Assembly: GCA_013398275.1 (NCBI GenBank)
Contig: VZSE01008498.1
Location: forward strand, 81,873 to 145,872
DNA length: 64,000 bases
Direction of reading: 5' to 3'
Source: Promerops cafer
Taxonomy: Eukaryota; Chordata; Aves; Passeriformes; Nectariniidae
Part shown: positions 24,101-33,019 of the stretch, piece by piece
Numbering within the stretch: the first letter of the stretch is position 1
Layout: every line of letters begins with the position of its first letter
Program-made: the position numbers and the translations under genes
The notes under the pieces: generated by a model
What the model saw: the letters and a program-made list of their open reading frames with translations, nothing else
Told to the model about the DNA's origin: nothing
Databases searched by the model: none

Positions 24101-26514
24101 TTTATGTTCAGCCTTCAGTTCATCTGAATAAATAGTGATTTACAATTTGATCTATGGAAGTTAGCTCAAGAGAGATTGGAAAAAGAAAGAGTCACTTTCC
24201 CAGAATAGGTTTAAAAAACATTTTTACAAGCTTTAGCTGTTGGATGAAGTATTCAATCACCTAGGCATGCCCAAACAGAAACTAGGAGCCAAGCATGATG
24301 CTCCACTGATGTGTGACTTAATGGAAAAATCCACATTTCTTTGACCACAGGAATAAACAAGCACTTCAGATTCATGCACCTCTGCCTGTTTTCAGTTTTG
24401 GTCTTTTCTGTGTTGGTACAGGAAGACTTTAGTGGCATCAAGGAATGAAAGAGAAACTCCTCACTCTTTCAACCACATTAAACCTAGATGATACTTCACT
24501 TTCAACTGCTAAATTCCTACACAGGAACAATCACATTCACCTCTTCCATATCAGAGTTACCTCCAATGTGGTCAGACAGATAAGCAGATGCATTTCCATC
24601 TCTGTCAATGGTTCACACCCAAAAGCTAAGATCTTGAGTACCAACCTCCACTTACTCCTCCTTTTCAGGTGCTGTTCCACAGAGCTTCTCCTGGACTCCT
24701 GAGTAACTTCATATTAAGAGCAGAATACAACAGAGAAGAGCTCTGGGGTCCTTCTGCTCTTCCCAAGAAAGCTGCCATTCTGCAGCTCCTTTCCATGGAA
24801 CCATTCCAATTCCTTCAGTCTTCCAGGCAGACACAGTTATACAACATAGAGAGATGTAGCAGGACATCGACACATTTCCACAACTCTAAATACCAACAGC
24901 ATGGATTGCCTTCTCATCATGTGCACAAACACAGGAATTTGCAACTCAACTGCTGGCATGCTCTTTAGTTGAGACAGTTCATCTCCCAGTGATTCTCTTC
25001 CTGTGCTCACAGTTGGAGCTTCGCTTCAGTAGGAGCTTTCAGATCACAGCAACAAGACTTCTAACCATGGCTGGACTACAAACCTTGAACCTTTAAATGC
25101 TCAGCTTATTTTGTGATGTTTTTCATCAGCTAACAGTCCTTTATGCCACTCTACTAGACAGGATCTAGAATATAATACTCAATTTTATAGGAATTCCGTC
25201 AAGACTGAAACTGGATGTGTAATAGGATAAAGCAGCATGCGAGGCAGTCCTCAATGCTATCTGGAGCTACTCAATTTTGCAAGAAATTGGCAAACAAGGC
25301 ATCAAATTAATTCTGTTCACATCTGTTGCCACCTCACTCCACGAATTCAGGGAATTCTTAAAGCAAGAAAAAACTTGACAAGATAAACCAGATACACTGG
25401 ACCAGGATAAAAGTAAAGATTAAATCATTAGCAGATCAAAAGTATTTTAGGCATTTAGATGTGTGGGCAAGGTGGAAAACAAATTACTCTCTCATGTGTT
25501 TTCTATTCTCAGGATGAAATGCCACTGATTAAAAAATGTTATTGAAAAAGAGCAACTGAGCTAGACAGCCTTCAAGAAGACATCAGTGAACAACAGTGTT
25601 AAGAACCAACTATATGCACTTCATGTAACAAAATGAGTGAAACATAGAAGTACTGAGTGAAACATTGAAGCAAGAATCTCAAAAGACAACATTTAAATTC
25701 TTCACTGACCTATTTCACAAATTTAAAACTGAATTTAAAGCAAGGCATTTTGGAGACAGAGATACAATTGATAGAAACAATTGATAGTGTGACTTCCTAG
25801 TCACACTACATAAAATTAGGAGATGATACAAAAAAAGAAATAAACTGAAAGACCTGGTACCCGAACTTTAACACAGAAGAAAAAAAATCTTTTAAGAAAC
25901 ACAAAACGAGTAGTAGATACTTCCTGTAGGTGTTACTCATTCAGAAATATGTTTTAATGCAAAGTGACAGGGCATTATACAACACTCTCTGTGAAAGAAT
26001 ATAGCATGATGCTAAAACACAAAAGTGTTTGTTTCATTGCTGTTTTTAAAATACATGAGGTTCCTTTAAACACTAACACACCATTTTTAGCTTGATATGA
26101 TTAATTCTTCTGAGGGATCATGCATTTCCAATGCTGATGCAGAAGAAAAGCCTGCTTCTTCTCATTAACTCATCATATAGCTTTTAAGGTTACTAAGTTT
26201 TGAGAATCAAGATTAAAAGCACTCTTGTTCAAGTATCCTGTTCAGTCTTCTCACATCACAACAGATAGAAAATGCATGTGCTGTCTTTATAACACAACCA
26301 GTGCTACTTTTGAACATCCTCTTAATGCATTTGCAAATTAAGAAAATAGGAAAAACAATTACACAAACCCATTTAGCAGTAATGTGGTAACTTAGAAGTC
26401 TCAGAGTTTGACTTTGCCTTACCTGAAAAGCTTGTAATGCACTGCTTGACAATTCCTTTTCCTGATCAGTAATCCCAGAAGTACCTGCTCCTTCATGTTT
26501 TTCAGTACCTTGAT
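1..26514 (-). CDS. CNOT10: CNOT10, CCR4-NOT transcription complex subunit 10 (18 coding exons seen; partial at both ends)
   Basis: CNOT10 is a TPR-repeat subunit of the CCR4-NOT complex. With CNOT11 it forms a module bound to the N-terminal region of the CNOT1 scaffold, mainly in the cytoplasm, where the complex shortens mRNA poly(A) tails. Eighteen exons on the minus strand translate to a protein nearly identical to vertebrate CNOT10 as I remember it, for example [69 protein letters not shown] and [20 protein letters not shown]. All exon phases join without a frameshift or stop, and the exons sum to 2,179 bases, so this is an intact gene. Helical repeat segments occupy most of the chain, with low-complexity linkers in exons 5-6, 12-13 and 16. 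The first coding exon (about 7 residues) is not identified, and about 10 C-terminal residues plus the 3'UTR lie left of position 1. Exon numbers below assume one undetected exon 1. Confidence 0.97.
122..1584 (-). other. CNOT10: CNOT10 intron 18
   Basis: GT-AG intron of about 1.46 kb. Both strands were read. The open frames at 783-1061 and 1024-1251 resemble no known protein and carry no splice logic. I recognise no repeat family here. Confidence 0.85.
1585..1660 (-). CDS. CNOT10: CNOT10 exon 18
   Basis: A 76-base exon entered after acceptor AATAAG and left at donor GTAAGC. It encodes [20 protein letters not shown] followed by LELQN and the first base of a glycine codon. The entry phase is 0 and the exit phase is 1, matching exons 17 and 19. 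Human has M and V where this copy has L and I, which are conservative changes. Confidence 0.96.
1661..2930 (-). other. CNOT10: CNOT10 intron 17
   Basis: GT-AG intron of 1.27 kb. The 120-codon open frame at 2153-2515 on the minus strand has no recognisable domain and is taken as chance. No repeat family was recognised. Confidence 0.8.
2931..3058 (-). CDS. CNOT10: CNOT10 exon 17
   Basis: A 128-base exon between acceptor AATTGCAG, preceded by a run of T on the minus strand, and donor GTATGA. It encodes [20 protein letters not shown] and [20 protein letters not shown] followed by HQ, a TPR-like helical hairpin near the C-terminus. The exit phase is 0. Confidence 0.97.
3160..3195 (-). CDS. CNOT10: CNOT10 exon 16 (36-base microexon)
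   Basis: Only 36 bases, between acceptor TTTGCAG and donor GTAAGTACC. It encodes an acidic linker, [11 protein letters not shown], after the shared glycine codon. The flanking phases (1 on both sides) mean that skipping it would keep the frame, so it could be a cassette exon. Introns 16 (3059-3159, 101 bases) and 15 (3196-3966) flank it. Confidence 0.93.
3196..3966 (-). other. CNOT10: CNOT10 intron 15
   Basis: GT-AG intron of 771 bases with a weak donor (GTTAAT). It contains short open frames on both strands around 3382-4014 that resemble no known family. No repeat was recognised. Confidence 0.8.
3967..4097 (-). CDS. CNOT10: CNOT10 exon 15
   Basis: A 131-base exon after acceptor GTCGTAG. 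It encodes [20 protein letters not shown] followed by [20 protein letters not shown] and QDQ, which matches the human sequence exactly as I recall it. The donor is weak (AAG|GTTAAT, T at +3 and A at +5). That may favour alternative splicing towards the next, very small exon. Confidence 0.97.
4098..5451 (-). other. CNOT10: CNOT10 intron 14
   Basis: GT-AG intron of 1.35 kb. The open frames at 4317-4547, 4667-4930 and 5096-5365 are not recognisable proteins. No repeat family was identified. Confidence 0.8.
5452..5565 (-). CDS. CNOT10: CNOT10 exon 14
   Basis: A 114-base exon between acceptor CTTCCAG and a strong donor, GTAAGTCTG. It encodes [20 protein letters not shown] and [17 protein letters not shown], a TPR-type helix pair. 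The first base completes an AGG codon begun in exon 13, giving Arg where human has Lys. Confidence 0.97.
5566..10229 (-). other. CNOT10: CNOT10 intron 13 (GC-AG type)
   Basis: A 4.66 kb intron whose donor reads AAG|GCAAGT, so it is a GC-AG intron, and whose acceptor is CTTCCAG. It includes a GC-richer patch at about 6300-6620 with a 9-bp palindrome at 6488-6506. The open frames there (for example 6342-6857) are not recognisable proteins. The rest is AT-rich with no recognised repeat. Confidence 0.8.
10230..10310 (-). CDS. CNOT10: CNOT10 exon 13
   Basis: An 81-base exon after acceptor TTCTAG. It encodes [20 protein letters not shown] then QELENL and two bases of the next codon. The proline/serine-rich linker corresponds to the human SHDGDKFIPAPPSSP segment. 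The donor is GCAAGT rather than GT; no nearby GT keeps the frame into exon 14. Confidence 0.93.
10311..12929 (-). other. CNOT10: CNOT10 intron 12
   Basis: GT-AG intron of 2.62 kb, AT-rich. It contains a short direct duplication at 10999-11065 and a small CA-rich patch at about 12548-12568. The open frames at 10750-11861 are not recognised as proteins. Confidence 0.8.
12930..13106 (-). CDS. CNOT10: CNOT10 exon 12
   Basis: A 177-base exon after acceptor TTTAAG. It encodes [20 protein letters not shown] and [20 protein letters not shown], then an Asn/Ser/Glu-rich linker ending in SSEAC. A TPR helix is followed by a disordered acidic stretch, as in the human protein. Confidence 0.97.
13107..13720 (-). 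other. CNOT10: CNOT10 intron 11
   Basis: GT-AG intron of 614 bases, strongly AT-rich. Nothing else was recognised. Confidence 0.85.
13721..13842 (-). CDS. CNOT10: CNOT10 exon 11
   Basis: A 122-base exon between acceptor CTTTTAG and donor GTGAGT. It encodes [20 protein letters not shown] and [20 protein letters not shown]. The last two bases (AA) form an Asn codon with the first base of exon 12. Confidence 0.97.
13843..16368 (-). other. CNOT10: CNOT10 intron 10
   Basis: GT-AG intron of 2.53 kb. It holds a perfect inverted repeat (14582-14629) described separately. The open frames at 14338-14529, 14740-15209 and 15313-15597 resemble no known protein. No interspersed repeat was recognised. Confidence 0.8.
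14582..14629. repeat. Perfect inverted repeat / hairpin in CNOT10 intron 10
   Basis: The arm at 14582-14600 (ATTTGGCAGTATATGCTAC) is exactly reverse-complemented at 14611-14629. One further T-A pair gives a 20-bp stem with an 8-base loop. The sequence would be transcribed within the CNOT10 pre-mRNA. Its nature is unknown: it could be the remnant of a small palindromic transposon (MITE), a hairpin RNA, or a replication-generated palindrome. Confidence 0.9.
16369..16571 (-). CDS. CNOT10: CNOT10 exon 10
   Basis: The largest internal exon, 203 bases, between acceptor TTCTGCAG and donor GTAAGTAG. It encodes [40 protein letters not shown] and [20 protein letters not shown], then CIAANKG. This is the clearest TPR region of the protein (alternating amphipathic helices). 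Confidence 0.98.
16572..18169 (-). other. CNOT10: CNOT10 intron 9
   Basis: GT-AG intron of 1.6 kb. Roughly half of it is an antisense internal CR1 ORF2 fragment (about 17080-17800). The remainder is unremarkable. Confidence 0.8.
17080..17800 (+). mobile_element. CR1 LINE, internal ORF2 fragment (endonuclease end to start of reverse transcriptase)
   Basis: Plus-strand translation in shifting frames gives recognisable CR1 ORF2 pieces: [30 protein letters not shown] near 17597, then [20 protein letters not shown] and [16 protein letters not shown] near 17670-17788. Several frameshifts and stops show it is dead. Unusually for a LINE it lacks the 3' end, so it is an internally broken remnant. It lies antisense inside CNOT10 intron 9. 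Boundaries are approximate. Confidence 0.75.
18170..18319 (-). CDS. CNOT10: CNOT10 exon 9
   Basis: A 150-base exon between acceptor TTCTCTCAG and donor GTAAGC. It encodes [40 protein letters not shown] and QLGTGSSDP. An open frame starting at the internal Met (18302) runs past the donor into the intron and is not a separate gene. Confidence 0.98.
18320..19176 (-). other. CNOT10: CNOT10 intron 8
   Basis: GT-AG intron of 857 bases, AT-rich. The open frames at 18376-18699 and 18815-19036 resemble nothing known. Confidence 0.8.
19177..19294 (-). CDS. CNOT10: CNOT10 exon 8
   Basis: A 118-base exon after acceptor CTTCACAG. It encodes [20 protein letters not shown] and [19 protein letters not shown] plus the first base of Gly. 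This is a TPR helix pair. Human has NSSN where this copy has NSAN. Confidence 0.98.
19295..20040 (-). other. CNOT10: CNOT10 intron 7
   Basis: GT-AG intron of 746 bases. No repeat or gene was recognised. Confidence 0.85.
20041..20124 (-). CDS. CNOT10: CNOT10 exon 7
   Basis: An 84-base phase 0-0 exon between acceptor TTAACAG and donor GTAAGTATTC. It encodes [20 protein letters not shown] and SVMNTAGN. It is too short to be seen as a long open frame and was placed by protein similarity and splice sites. Confidence 0.97.
20125..20841 (-). other. CNOT10: CNOT10 intron 6
   Basis: GT-AG intron of 717 bases, AT-rich. Nothing recognisable was found. Confidence 0.85.
20842..20928 (-). CDS. CNOT10: CNOT10 exon 6
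   Basis: An 87-base phase 0-0 exon after acceptor TTGACAG with donor GTAAGG. It encodes [20 protein letters not shown] and EVAKSKIHQ. The Asn/Ser/Lys-rich half is a low-complexity linker that differs from human (TGNNNNKDGSNHKAES). The second half begins the next helix. Confidence 0.96.
20929..21798 (-). other. CNOT10: CNOT10 intron 5
   Basis: GT-AG intron of 870 bases. The open frames at 21286-21610 on the plus strand resemble no known protein. Confidence 0.8.
21799..21944 (-). CDS. CNOT10: CNOT10 exon 5
   Basis: A 146-base exon after acceptor TTTTCACAG. It encodes [40 protein letters not shown] and NSKNGKNE. Hydrophobic TPR-like helices are followed by the start of the Asn-rich linker. Its first two bases complete the codon begun in exon 4. 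Confidence 0.98.
21945..22936 (-). other. CNOT10: CNOT10 intron 4
   Basis: GT-AG intron of 992 bases, AT-rich. Nothing recognisable was found. Confidence 0.85.
22937..23087 (-). CDS. CNOT10: CNOT10 exon 4
   Basis: A 151-base exon between acceptor TTTTTTCAG and donor GTATGT. It encodes [40 protein letters not shown] and [10 protein letters not shown]. An [20 protein letters not shown] TPR helix pair is evident. The plus-strand open frame at 22902-23177 is its antisense shadow. Confidence 0.98.
23088..23592 (-). other. CNOT10: CNOT10 intron 3
   Basis: GT-AG intron of 505 bases. No repeat or gene was recognised. Confidence 0.85.
23593..23754 (-). CDS. CNOT10: CNOT10 exon 3
   Basis: A 162-base phase 0-0 exon after acceptor ATTTACAG with donor GTAATG. 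It encodes [40 protein letters not shown] and [14 protein letters not shown]. It matches human apart from one N/T difference that I can recall. Confidence 0.98.
23755..26422 (-). other. CNOT10: CNOT10 intron 2
   Basis: GT-AG intron of 2.67 kb. It contains a small 10-bp perfect hairpin at 25785-25808 beside a short direct repeat. The open frames at 24253-24968 are not recognisable proteins. No interspersed repeat was identified. Confidence 0.8.
26423..26514 (-). CDS. CNOT10: CNOT10 exon 2 (first coding exon found)
   Basis: A 92-base exon between acceptor TTTACAG and donor GTAAGG. It completes an Asp codon begun in exon 1 (G|AT) and encodes [20 protein letters not shown] then [10 protein letters not shown]. 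Human has QGAEKHEGTG. About seven N-terminal residues, including the initiator Met, must come from exon 1 further right. Confidence 0.97.
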
Positions 26515-29500
26515 CTGTAAAGTGGACAGAAGATTACAACAAAGCTTGCAAGTGTCATGACAGCTGTGCAGTTTAAAAACTTTGTTTCTTCCAGTTCTCA
26601 AGGTCCTCCTGCCAATACAAGTAATTTTCCAGATAACTGTAGCAGTGTCTCTACTACACTATCTACATTCCAAGTTCCATCTCCTACTGCAATATATCAA
26701 GTTATTCTATACTCCTAGTGAATGCCTCTCCCTAAAATGTAAATTATGGTGCTCAGTGAACAACTAAAGTCCTGCAAGTTAACTGACAACCCATACATTT
26801 TAGATTTCTCTTTAAAGCTGCAACCATACACTAGGATTGTCTTATTTTGCTCAAAAGTCAGCAGTGACGGCCATGCATCATGAAGTAGGTACCACAGTGG
26901 GTTACATGAAAACCCACACAAAATCCTGTATAGTGCTTCCTAAACAGCAAGCAATGGATACTCTAGGGTGCAACAAAAACCAGAGTCAACACTGGAACTT
27001 CCCCGCAGCTCCCTACTTTGGAAGAGTATCTCCCCAAATAAGAAGCTGCACTTCAACCATCATTGTTAATAATTAATGTATTAATACATTTTTAAAAAAT
27101 ACATTTTTTTAAAAACCTCTCTATACTTTTGTATTCTTCAATATACTCCATCAAATGCTGTCTGGTGATTATATTGCAAGGCACAAGCACATGCTGCCTG
27201 TTCACTTTTTCAGCCTCACTCCAAATCTTATAGATCTTCCTTTGAATCATCTCTCTTCCAGCATGAGCAGGAGCAGTTTATTCTCCATCTTCCTCACATT
27301 TTTTTTCCCCAGAATCTTCTCCAGTTCTACTATACCCTTTTCCAGATTAAGTCAAGAACAACATGTAGCAACTATGATGGTGGTCCCTTTATGCATTTAT
27401 ATAGCAATGTAACAAGGTTTTAACTGCCTTCAATTTTTTACATAGAATTCCTAATGATTTATGTTTCAGTCACTATTAGACATATTTTTCAGAAAGAAGT
27501 CTGCTAAATCCTTTTGTCAACGTGTAATTAAGAATTCAGTGAAGTTGCATTAAAAAGCACAGTACACACATTCCATGTCAAAGAAGCTAAAAAAAAAACC
27601 CACAAAGCCCTTCCTTATGCTGAACATAAACTACTGCGAAAAAATAAAACAACCACACAACCACCACACTGGAGAGAGTATTTCTAGGAGCATTAATTAA
27701 TGCGCTAGAAATACAAAAATCATTTCATGTTTTTGAAACAAAGGCTTTATAAACCAGCAATGGTTTCTGCTTCCACAGAAAATTATTTCTTGAATTTCAC
27801 AGTGGAAAATCTGCTCTAACACACGTTTCACTATCTTAATAGACGATGTAGGCTTTGTAAACTCAATGTCTGCTTTCTCTTCCCTAAAATTCAGAGACAT
27901 AATGCAAACTCTCCTAATTTTGTTTTCACTTTGAACAAATGAAAACACTTAGCTGTGAGTGCCTCTGCAAAATCCATTCCCCATCATCACCAATATATCT
28001 GGATCTTCTACTGACCATGAACATTTACAAATATAGGACAAATGACAACCACAAGGGGCAGCCAAACCTCAGAAGATTCATCATATAATATCCTCAGTAA
28101 GAACAAAACAGTGTTTTACAGTAAGAATTTCATAATCTATTAAGCCTGTGCCTGTTGCTGAGAAATAGTGAGATTCCTTCCACCTGCAATAACGCTATTG
28201 CCCCCTGCATTTGAGCAAGAATTGTAAATACTTGGTTGAGACTTTCATCCTGCATTAAGATGCCAACAACGTAGAGATTTTCAAATCTCAACACATCTTA
28301 CACTGGCAAGAGTAACCCACTGTCATTTGGACAAAATTCAGGGTTCAGCAATTTCAGTACTCTGGAGGGACGGATCCTCAAGGGCCTATACCTGCTATGA
28401 AATCTGACTGCATAATGCATTGATCAACACCACTTCCACTGCCTTGTCCTTCAAAAGGAAAGGCAAAAGAGAAACTTAAACCACAAAAATGCTCAGAACA
28501 TTTTTGATGTGCCAAAGGCTTTCCACAGTGAAAGAGGAAAGGAACAGGAAGTACCTCTGCTTCAACCTAAATATAGCACAGATCTGATTCCAGCTCTAAA
28601 TCTTGTGATTATACAGATGAACTGAAAGCTCTCACCCTCCAAGGAGCTTTAGAACAGCAGCAAATAAGCAAATGCCTCTTCCCTCAAACTGTCATGCTAA
28701 CAGTGGCATTATCTGCTTTACTTGCTCAGCATGCCTGTCAGATTGTGCTGGTAAAGGTAACCACAGTGCAGAGCCTTGAGACTCTAAAGCTTTTGAAGCT
28801 GATAACACTCAATCTGATCAGATTCCTCACACAGGGGTTTACCTAGCAGAGAGTCATCAACTACCACGTACATTACTGATTACTGCCTTTGTATGCAGAT
28901 TTGTAAGCCCAGCGTCTCAAAGGAAGTCTGAATTCTGAAGTAAAATGTCTTCAGTGAAGTGACAGATAAACCAAGAGACACCTGTCTAAGGTCTGCAATA
29001 AAAACCACACTTACATAGGTTGGTTGATGTAATTTCTAAGGAAAAATCAGGACAGGTCTTCAAATTTCACTGTATCTCTAAGCTTGTTGGTACATTAAAC
29101 AAACCCAAAACATAGAATGAAACTGGGGACTACTTTAAGCAAAACCAGAGCTGCCTCCTTAATCCAATCAACTGCACCTACTACCACTCAGTAAACAAAG
29201 CAGGTTTGTGAAACCGGAACTGGAAGTTTATCAGGAAAAAACTAACATCCAGCTGAAGCAGTTCACAGTGTAGCTCCTTCATTTGAAAAAAGCACAACAA
29301 ACCACTTTCGCTACTCTCTACCCTTTTTGTTCCAACACACCTGAAACTTGTTAAAGACCTAAAAGCCACTCCAGTCTAATGTGATACTGCCATTCTTGTT
29401 TAGACTGGGATCTACTGCTTCAGCTGATCTTTGCTATCAGAGATCCCTCCAAGAGGAGTCACCTGAAAGCTGGCTGGCACAAGATACTGAACAGAACCCT

Positions 29501-31800
29501 CCAATTCCACTGAAGTGGCAGGGGTGGTGGGGAGAGAGTGCTCCTGTTCACTTGGCTGCAAATGGCTATCCCAGTGCTTGCAAATAAAACTGTTACTTCC
29601 ATGTTCCTCCAAGTAGTGGAAAGTGAAACAGGTAGGAAACTTGTTCCCTGGCAAAAGAAACAGCATCCCTTGCTCACTTGGGCCCCTGTGACCTTTGGCA
29701 TCCTTGCAGAAGCACGTGGTGTAGGTAACACATGGCACACCAGTCATCTCCAACATGCTCCCATCTGTACAGCAGCCACAATTATCAGCTGAAATATCCA
29801 GAGCAGTGCAGATTCTCTACTTCACAAGTAAACAGAACTTGTTTTATCTCTGTTTAGACCAACTCTAAAACTAAAACTGTGTAGGCTCATGATAAGGTGC
29901 AAAAGGGGCATCCTGGAAAAGGACGTAAAAATCAACCGCTCAGATTTTGATCTGGAGGAAGCTGCTGCACTGAGTTGGAAGTTGAAGAATCAAGCCAGGA
30001 ATTATCTTCCTAGCTATCAATCCCAGGGCTGGGCAGCAGCAGCACTATGTCACAGAGGCTGCTTTGCTTTGTACAAGCAGGAAGCTGCTCCTGCTGGAGA
30101 AGGTACATCACAGTGGACAGCAGAACTTCAGGAAAACTGGCTCTACAAGAGGAGAACAAGGAAAAGTATAAGACTGCCACCTGAAAAGGAAGATTGCTCT
30201 CCTCATGGGCTTGCTGCCAGAATTTCATAAAAGCAGCAAGAAGTCACATCTCCCACATACACATACCTGAAGACACCTGAGAGTGACTGCAATCATTATC
30301 CTTCCCATACCTGCTCTCTGTTTCTCCAAGGACTGCTGTTCCTGAGCTCTCTTGTTCCTACGCCCTGCAAATTACATCTTGCGTGAACTGTGCTGTTGAA
30401 GACCAGAGCATCTCTGGAAATATCTTTAATTTCCAAACTCTACAGGCAGAGGGATAATCTCTTTCTTGAAAGGGGAGGAATCTATCACATGACTTGCTCC
30501 AAAAGAATTTTGAAGGATATGAAGCCCAGCTAGTATCCAGCCATTACAAGATAACAGTTTGTGGCACCAAGACTTACATTTTAATTTTGTATGAAGCCCT
30601 TCATTACCAGGATAGGTATAACAGGCTTCTTTGGTGCTGTGCAATAAAAAGCAAACATTTCTCAGTGGAAAACTACCTGTAGCTCACTGCTATGAACAAG
30701 TGCAGCATGTAGAATATCTTGCCATCGCTCACATCTTTGATTCATTTGGCACATACTTTTAAGAAAGTAATACTGAAAAGTTCCTTCAACACTTCAGAGA
30801 ACATCAACAAAAAAGTATTAAAAACTTGATGCCAACTTTTTTTCTTGTAGTTTAGCAGTCACTTACAGTTCTTATAAATAAACATATGACAGTTTAGTAG
30901 ACATCAGTCAGTGCAGTATACTTATTTTCCCTGTAATGTTTTTCCAAATACTGAGGCATTTCATATTTAGCATCCAGAGAAAAAAATGCTTAAGGTGATT
31001 TTAAATAATGCTCCCCCCACACAAAGACAACTAGAAACAAAAAAAAAAAAAAGGTGACCAGAAACAAGACCTGAAGGAACGGCATGAAGCTGTGTCAGGA
31101 AGGTTTAGGTTGGATATTAGGAAAAGGTTCTTCATTCAGAGGGTGTTTGGGCACTGGAATGGGTTCCTCACTTGGCACCAAGCCTGACAGAGTTCAAGAA
31201 GTGTTTAGAAAACACTCACAGGCAGATGGTGTGATTCTTAGAGATGTCCTGTGCAGGGCCAGGAACTGGAATTTCTTAATCTGTATCGGTCCCTTACAAC
31301 TCAGGATATCCTATGCTTCTATTAAGCAGAGCTATACAATTCTGTATGTAAGGCTTTCCTCCACATCGCCCTCCTCTCCATCCCACCATGAGCTGACATC
31401 TGATGGAATGACCTTTCCTGCAATGAAGACTTCTTGCATGACGGGGAGTTGTATGGGAAATGGACGAGCAGCAGTTTATCAGTGGTACACAGCAACTATA
31501 TTTGAGATTTATTCTGTCTGTTTACCAGAAGATGGCTTATTTTTTAGTCTCGGTGATTTCTCTCTGCAGTGTCTTTTCAGGCCCAAGTTCAATGAGGATG
31601 CACTCATCCCCTGAAACCACAGCAGCATCCCTCAGGGAATCAGACTGAACTCCAGCGATTAAGCAGCACCACCAGGAGTTATAACCCGCCTCGTACCTTC
31701 TGCATGCTCCAGTTTAACAAATTAACCCAGAAGCTCGACTTCTGTAGGAGTTATTAAGCTCTGGGTGACACACACACACAAACTCCCCCCCGCCGCCAAT
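26515..31800 (-). other. CNOT10: CNOT10 intron 1 (right boundary uncertain)
   Basis: At least 5.3 kb between exon 2 and the CpG island. It holds one plus-strand CR1 3' fragment (about 31075-31330) and a poly(A) run at about 31040-31052. The open frames at 27155-27412, 29412-29756, 29889-30230 and 30426-30682 have no recognisable domains. The ORF at 31084-31614 runs through the CR1 and is not a gene. Confidence 0.7.
31075..31330 (+). mobile_element. CR1 LINE 3' fragment
   Basis: The plus strand shows the hallmark CR1 3' region: the TTTAGGTTGGATATTAGG segment, then GGGCACTGGAATGGGTTCC, then the GAGTTCAAGAAGTGTTT motif, and a degraded tail near 31315. It is 5'-truncated, as is normal for CR1, and antisense to CNOT10 within intron 1. 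Confidence 0.85.
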
Positions 31801-32330
31801 ACAGCCACAGGGCCCTCCCCACCGAGCCCTTCCCGGCCAGGAGGGGGCAACAGCTCAGCGCCGCTTGCCGAGGGCACGGAGGGCCCAGCGCGCACACGGC
31901 CCCGCCGCTGACCCGCAGGTGTCACCGGGGCCCCTCACACGGCCCCGCGCCCGCCGCACAGCGGCGGAAGGACACGGCACACAGCCGCACAGGCGGCCCT
32001 TTCCCCCGGCGCTCGCCGCCACCCGCGGGGGCGCGTGTCCCTCCGCGCCGGGCGACGCAGGACGAGGGNNNNCGCCGGGCCCGCCCCGCCGGTTGCACCG
32101 CCCGCCCCGATTCGCCCGCCGCTTCCGGGTTCCCGGCGCGCCCGCGACGTCCGGCCGTTGCTGGGGCACCGCGGATGTGACGCCAGGACGCGGCGGGGGG
32201 GAGGGCGAGGTGAGCGAGGCGGGGCCGCCATGTTGGTGTGTGAGGGCCGGGCGTGAGGCGCCGCGCGGTCTTCCCGCGGCACGGAGCTCGCTGGCGGCTG
32301 CCGGCCGCTGTCTCGAACGGGTTGTGTTTT
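31780..32330. promoter_or_regulatory. CpG island, probable CNOT10 promoter and 5' end
   Basis: About 550 bases of very G+C- and CpG-dense sequence in otherwise AT-rich DNA, positioned where CNOT10 should start on the minus strand. No TATA box is apparent. On the minus strand I see an ETS-type core (CCGGAAG, 32122-32128) and a YY1-like ATGGCGGCC (32223-32231). The N gap at 32069-32072 sits inside. The CNOT10 start codon and exon 1 donor could not be placed. Confidence 0.75.
32069..32072. other. Four-base assembly gap (N)
   Basis: Four N bases inside a G+C-rich island. They may stand for a longer unsequenced stretch. They coincide with the place where the missing CNOT10 exon 1 is expected. Confidence 0.95.
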
Positions 32331-32369
32331 CTACCTCGTTCGGACGTGCCGGCTCTCATCAATGTATGT

Positions 32370-32695
32370 AAATATCTAAAGGTGGGGTGCTAAGAGGATG
32401 GAGTCAGGCTCTATTCGCTTGTGCCAAGCAATGGGACAAGAGGCAATGGGCAGAAACTCATCCATGGGAAGTTTCACCTGAACATGAAGATGAACTTCTT
32501 TAATGTGCGGGTGACCGAGCACTGGAACAGATTGTCCAGAGAGGTTGAGGAGTCTCCGTCACCGGGGATATTCAAAAACTGCCTGGACACAATCCTTTGC
32601 AGTGTCTGTAGGACGGTCTTGTGTGAGCAGGGAGGTTGGACCAGCTGACCCACCGTGGTCCCTTCCAACCTGACCCATTCTGTGATCCCCTCCGG
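32370..32695 (+). mobile_element. CR1 LINE 3' fragment
   Basis: The typical CR1 3' region includes GCACTGGAACAGATTGTCCA, AGAGGTTGAGGAGTCTCC, a GTCCCTTCCAACCTGACCC segment, and the terminal ATTCTGTGAT at about 32678-32687. It is better preserved than the copy at 31075, and it begins about 50 bases beyond the CpG island. Confidence 0.9.
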
Positions 32696-33019
32696 AGCAA
32701 TAGCAGTGACCTGGACGCTTCTGTTCAATATATTCTGTAGTTGATGTGGATTAGAAGGCGGAATATCTGAAGTGCTGTTAAGCTGCTTCTCACCACACTA
32801 ATTAATGGCAGTAAGTGCCCGATGCAGGTTCAGTGCCTGCATCCCACATTCCTTCCTAAGTGGCTGTTCGGGCACTGGACACCCAAAGCCTGGGCGGGAA
32901 GACAAAACCCTCATTGCACTGAAGACCCCAATTAGCCTTTGTAATGGTTGTTATTATACTTCTCATTAAAGTAACAGGCATGGGATAAATGACACTGGCA
33001 TAGTCATATATATTAAAGA
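32696..33019. other. Intergenic spacer between two CR1 copies
   Basis: About 320 bases. No gene, repeat or regulatory signal was recognised. Confidence 0.7.

Noticed and set aside
31084..31614. 176-codon plus-strand open frame
   Set aside because: Its first half is the CR1 3' untranslated region and the rest has no known relatives, so it is not a gene.
31935..32282. Minus-strand open frame through the CpG island, with an internal MAAPPRSP start at 32231, as CNOT10 exon 1
   Set aside because: It does not resemble the CNOT10 N-terminus, runs through the N gap, and offers no donor in the phase needed for exon 2. The G+C-rich sequence makes long open frames likely by chance.
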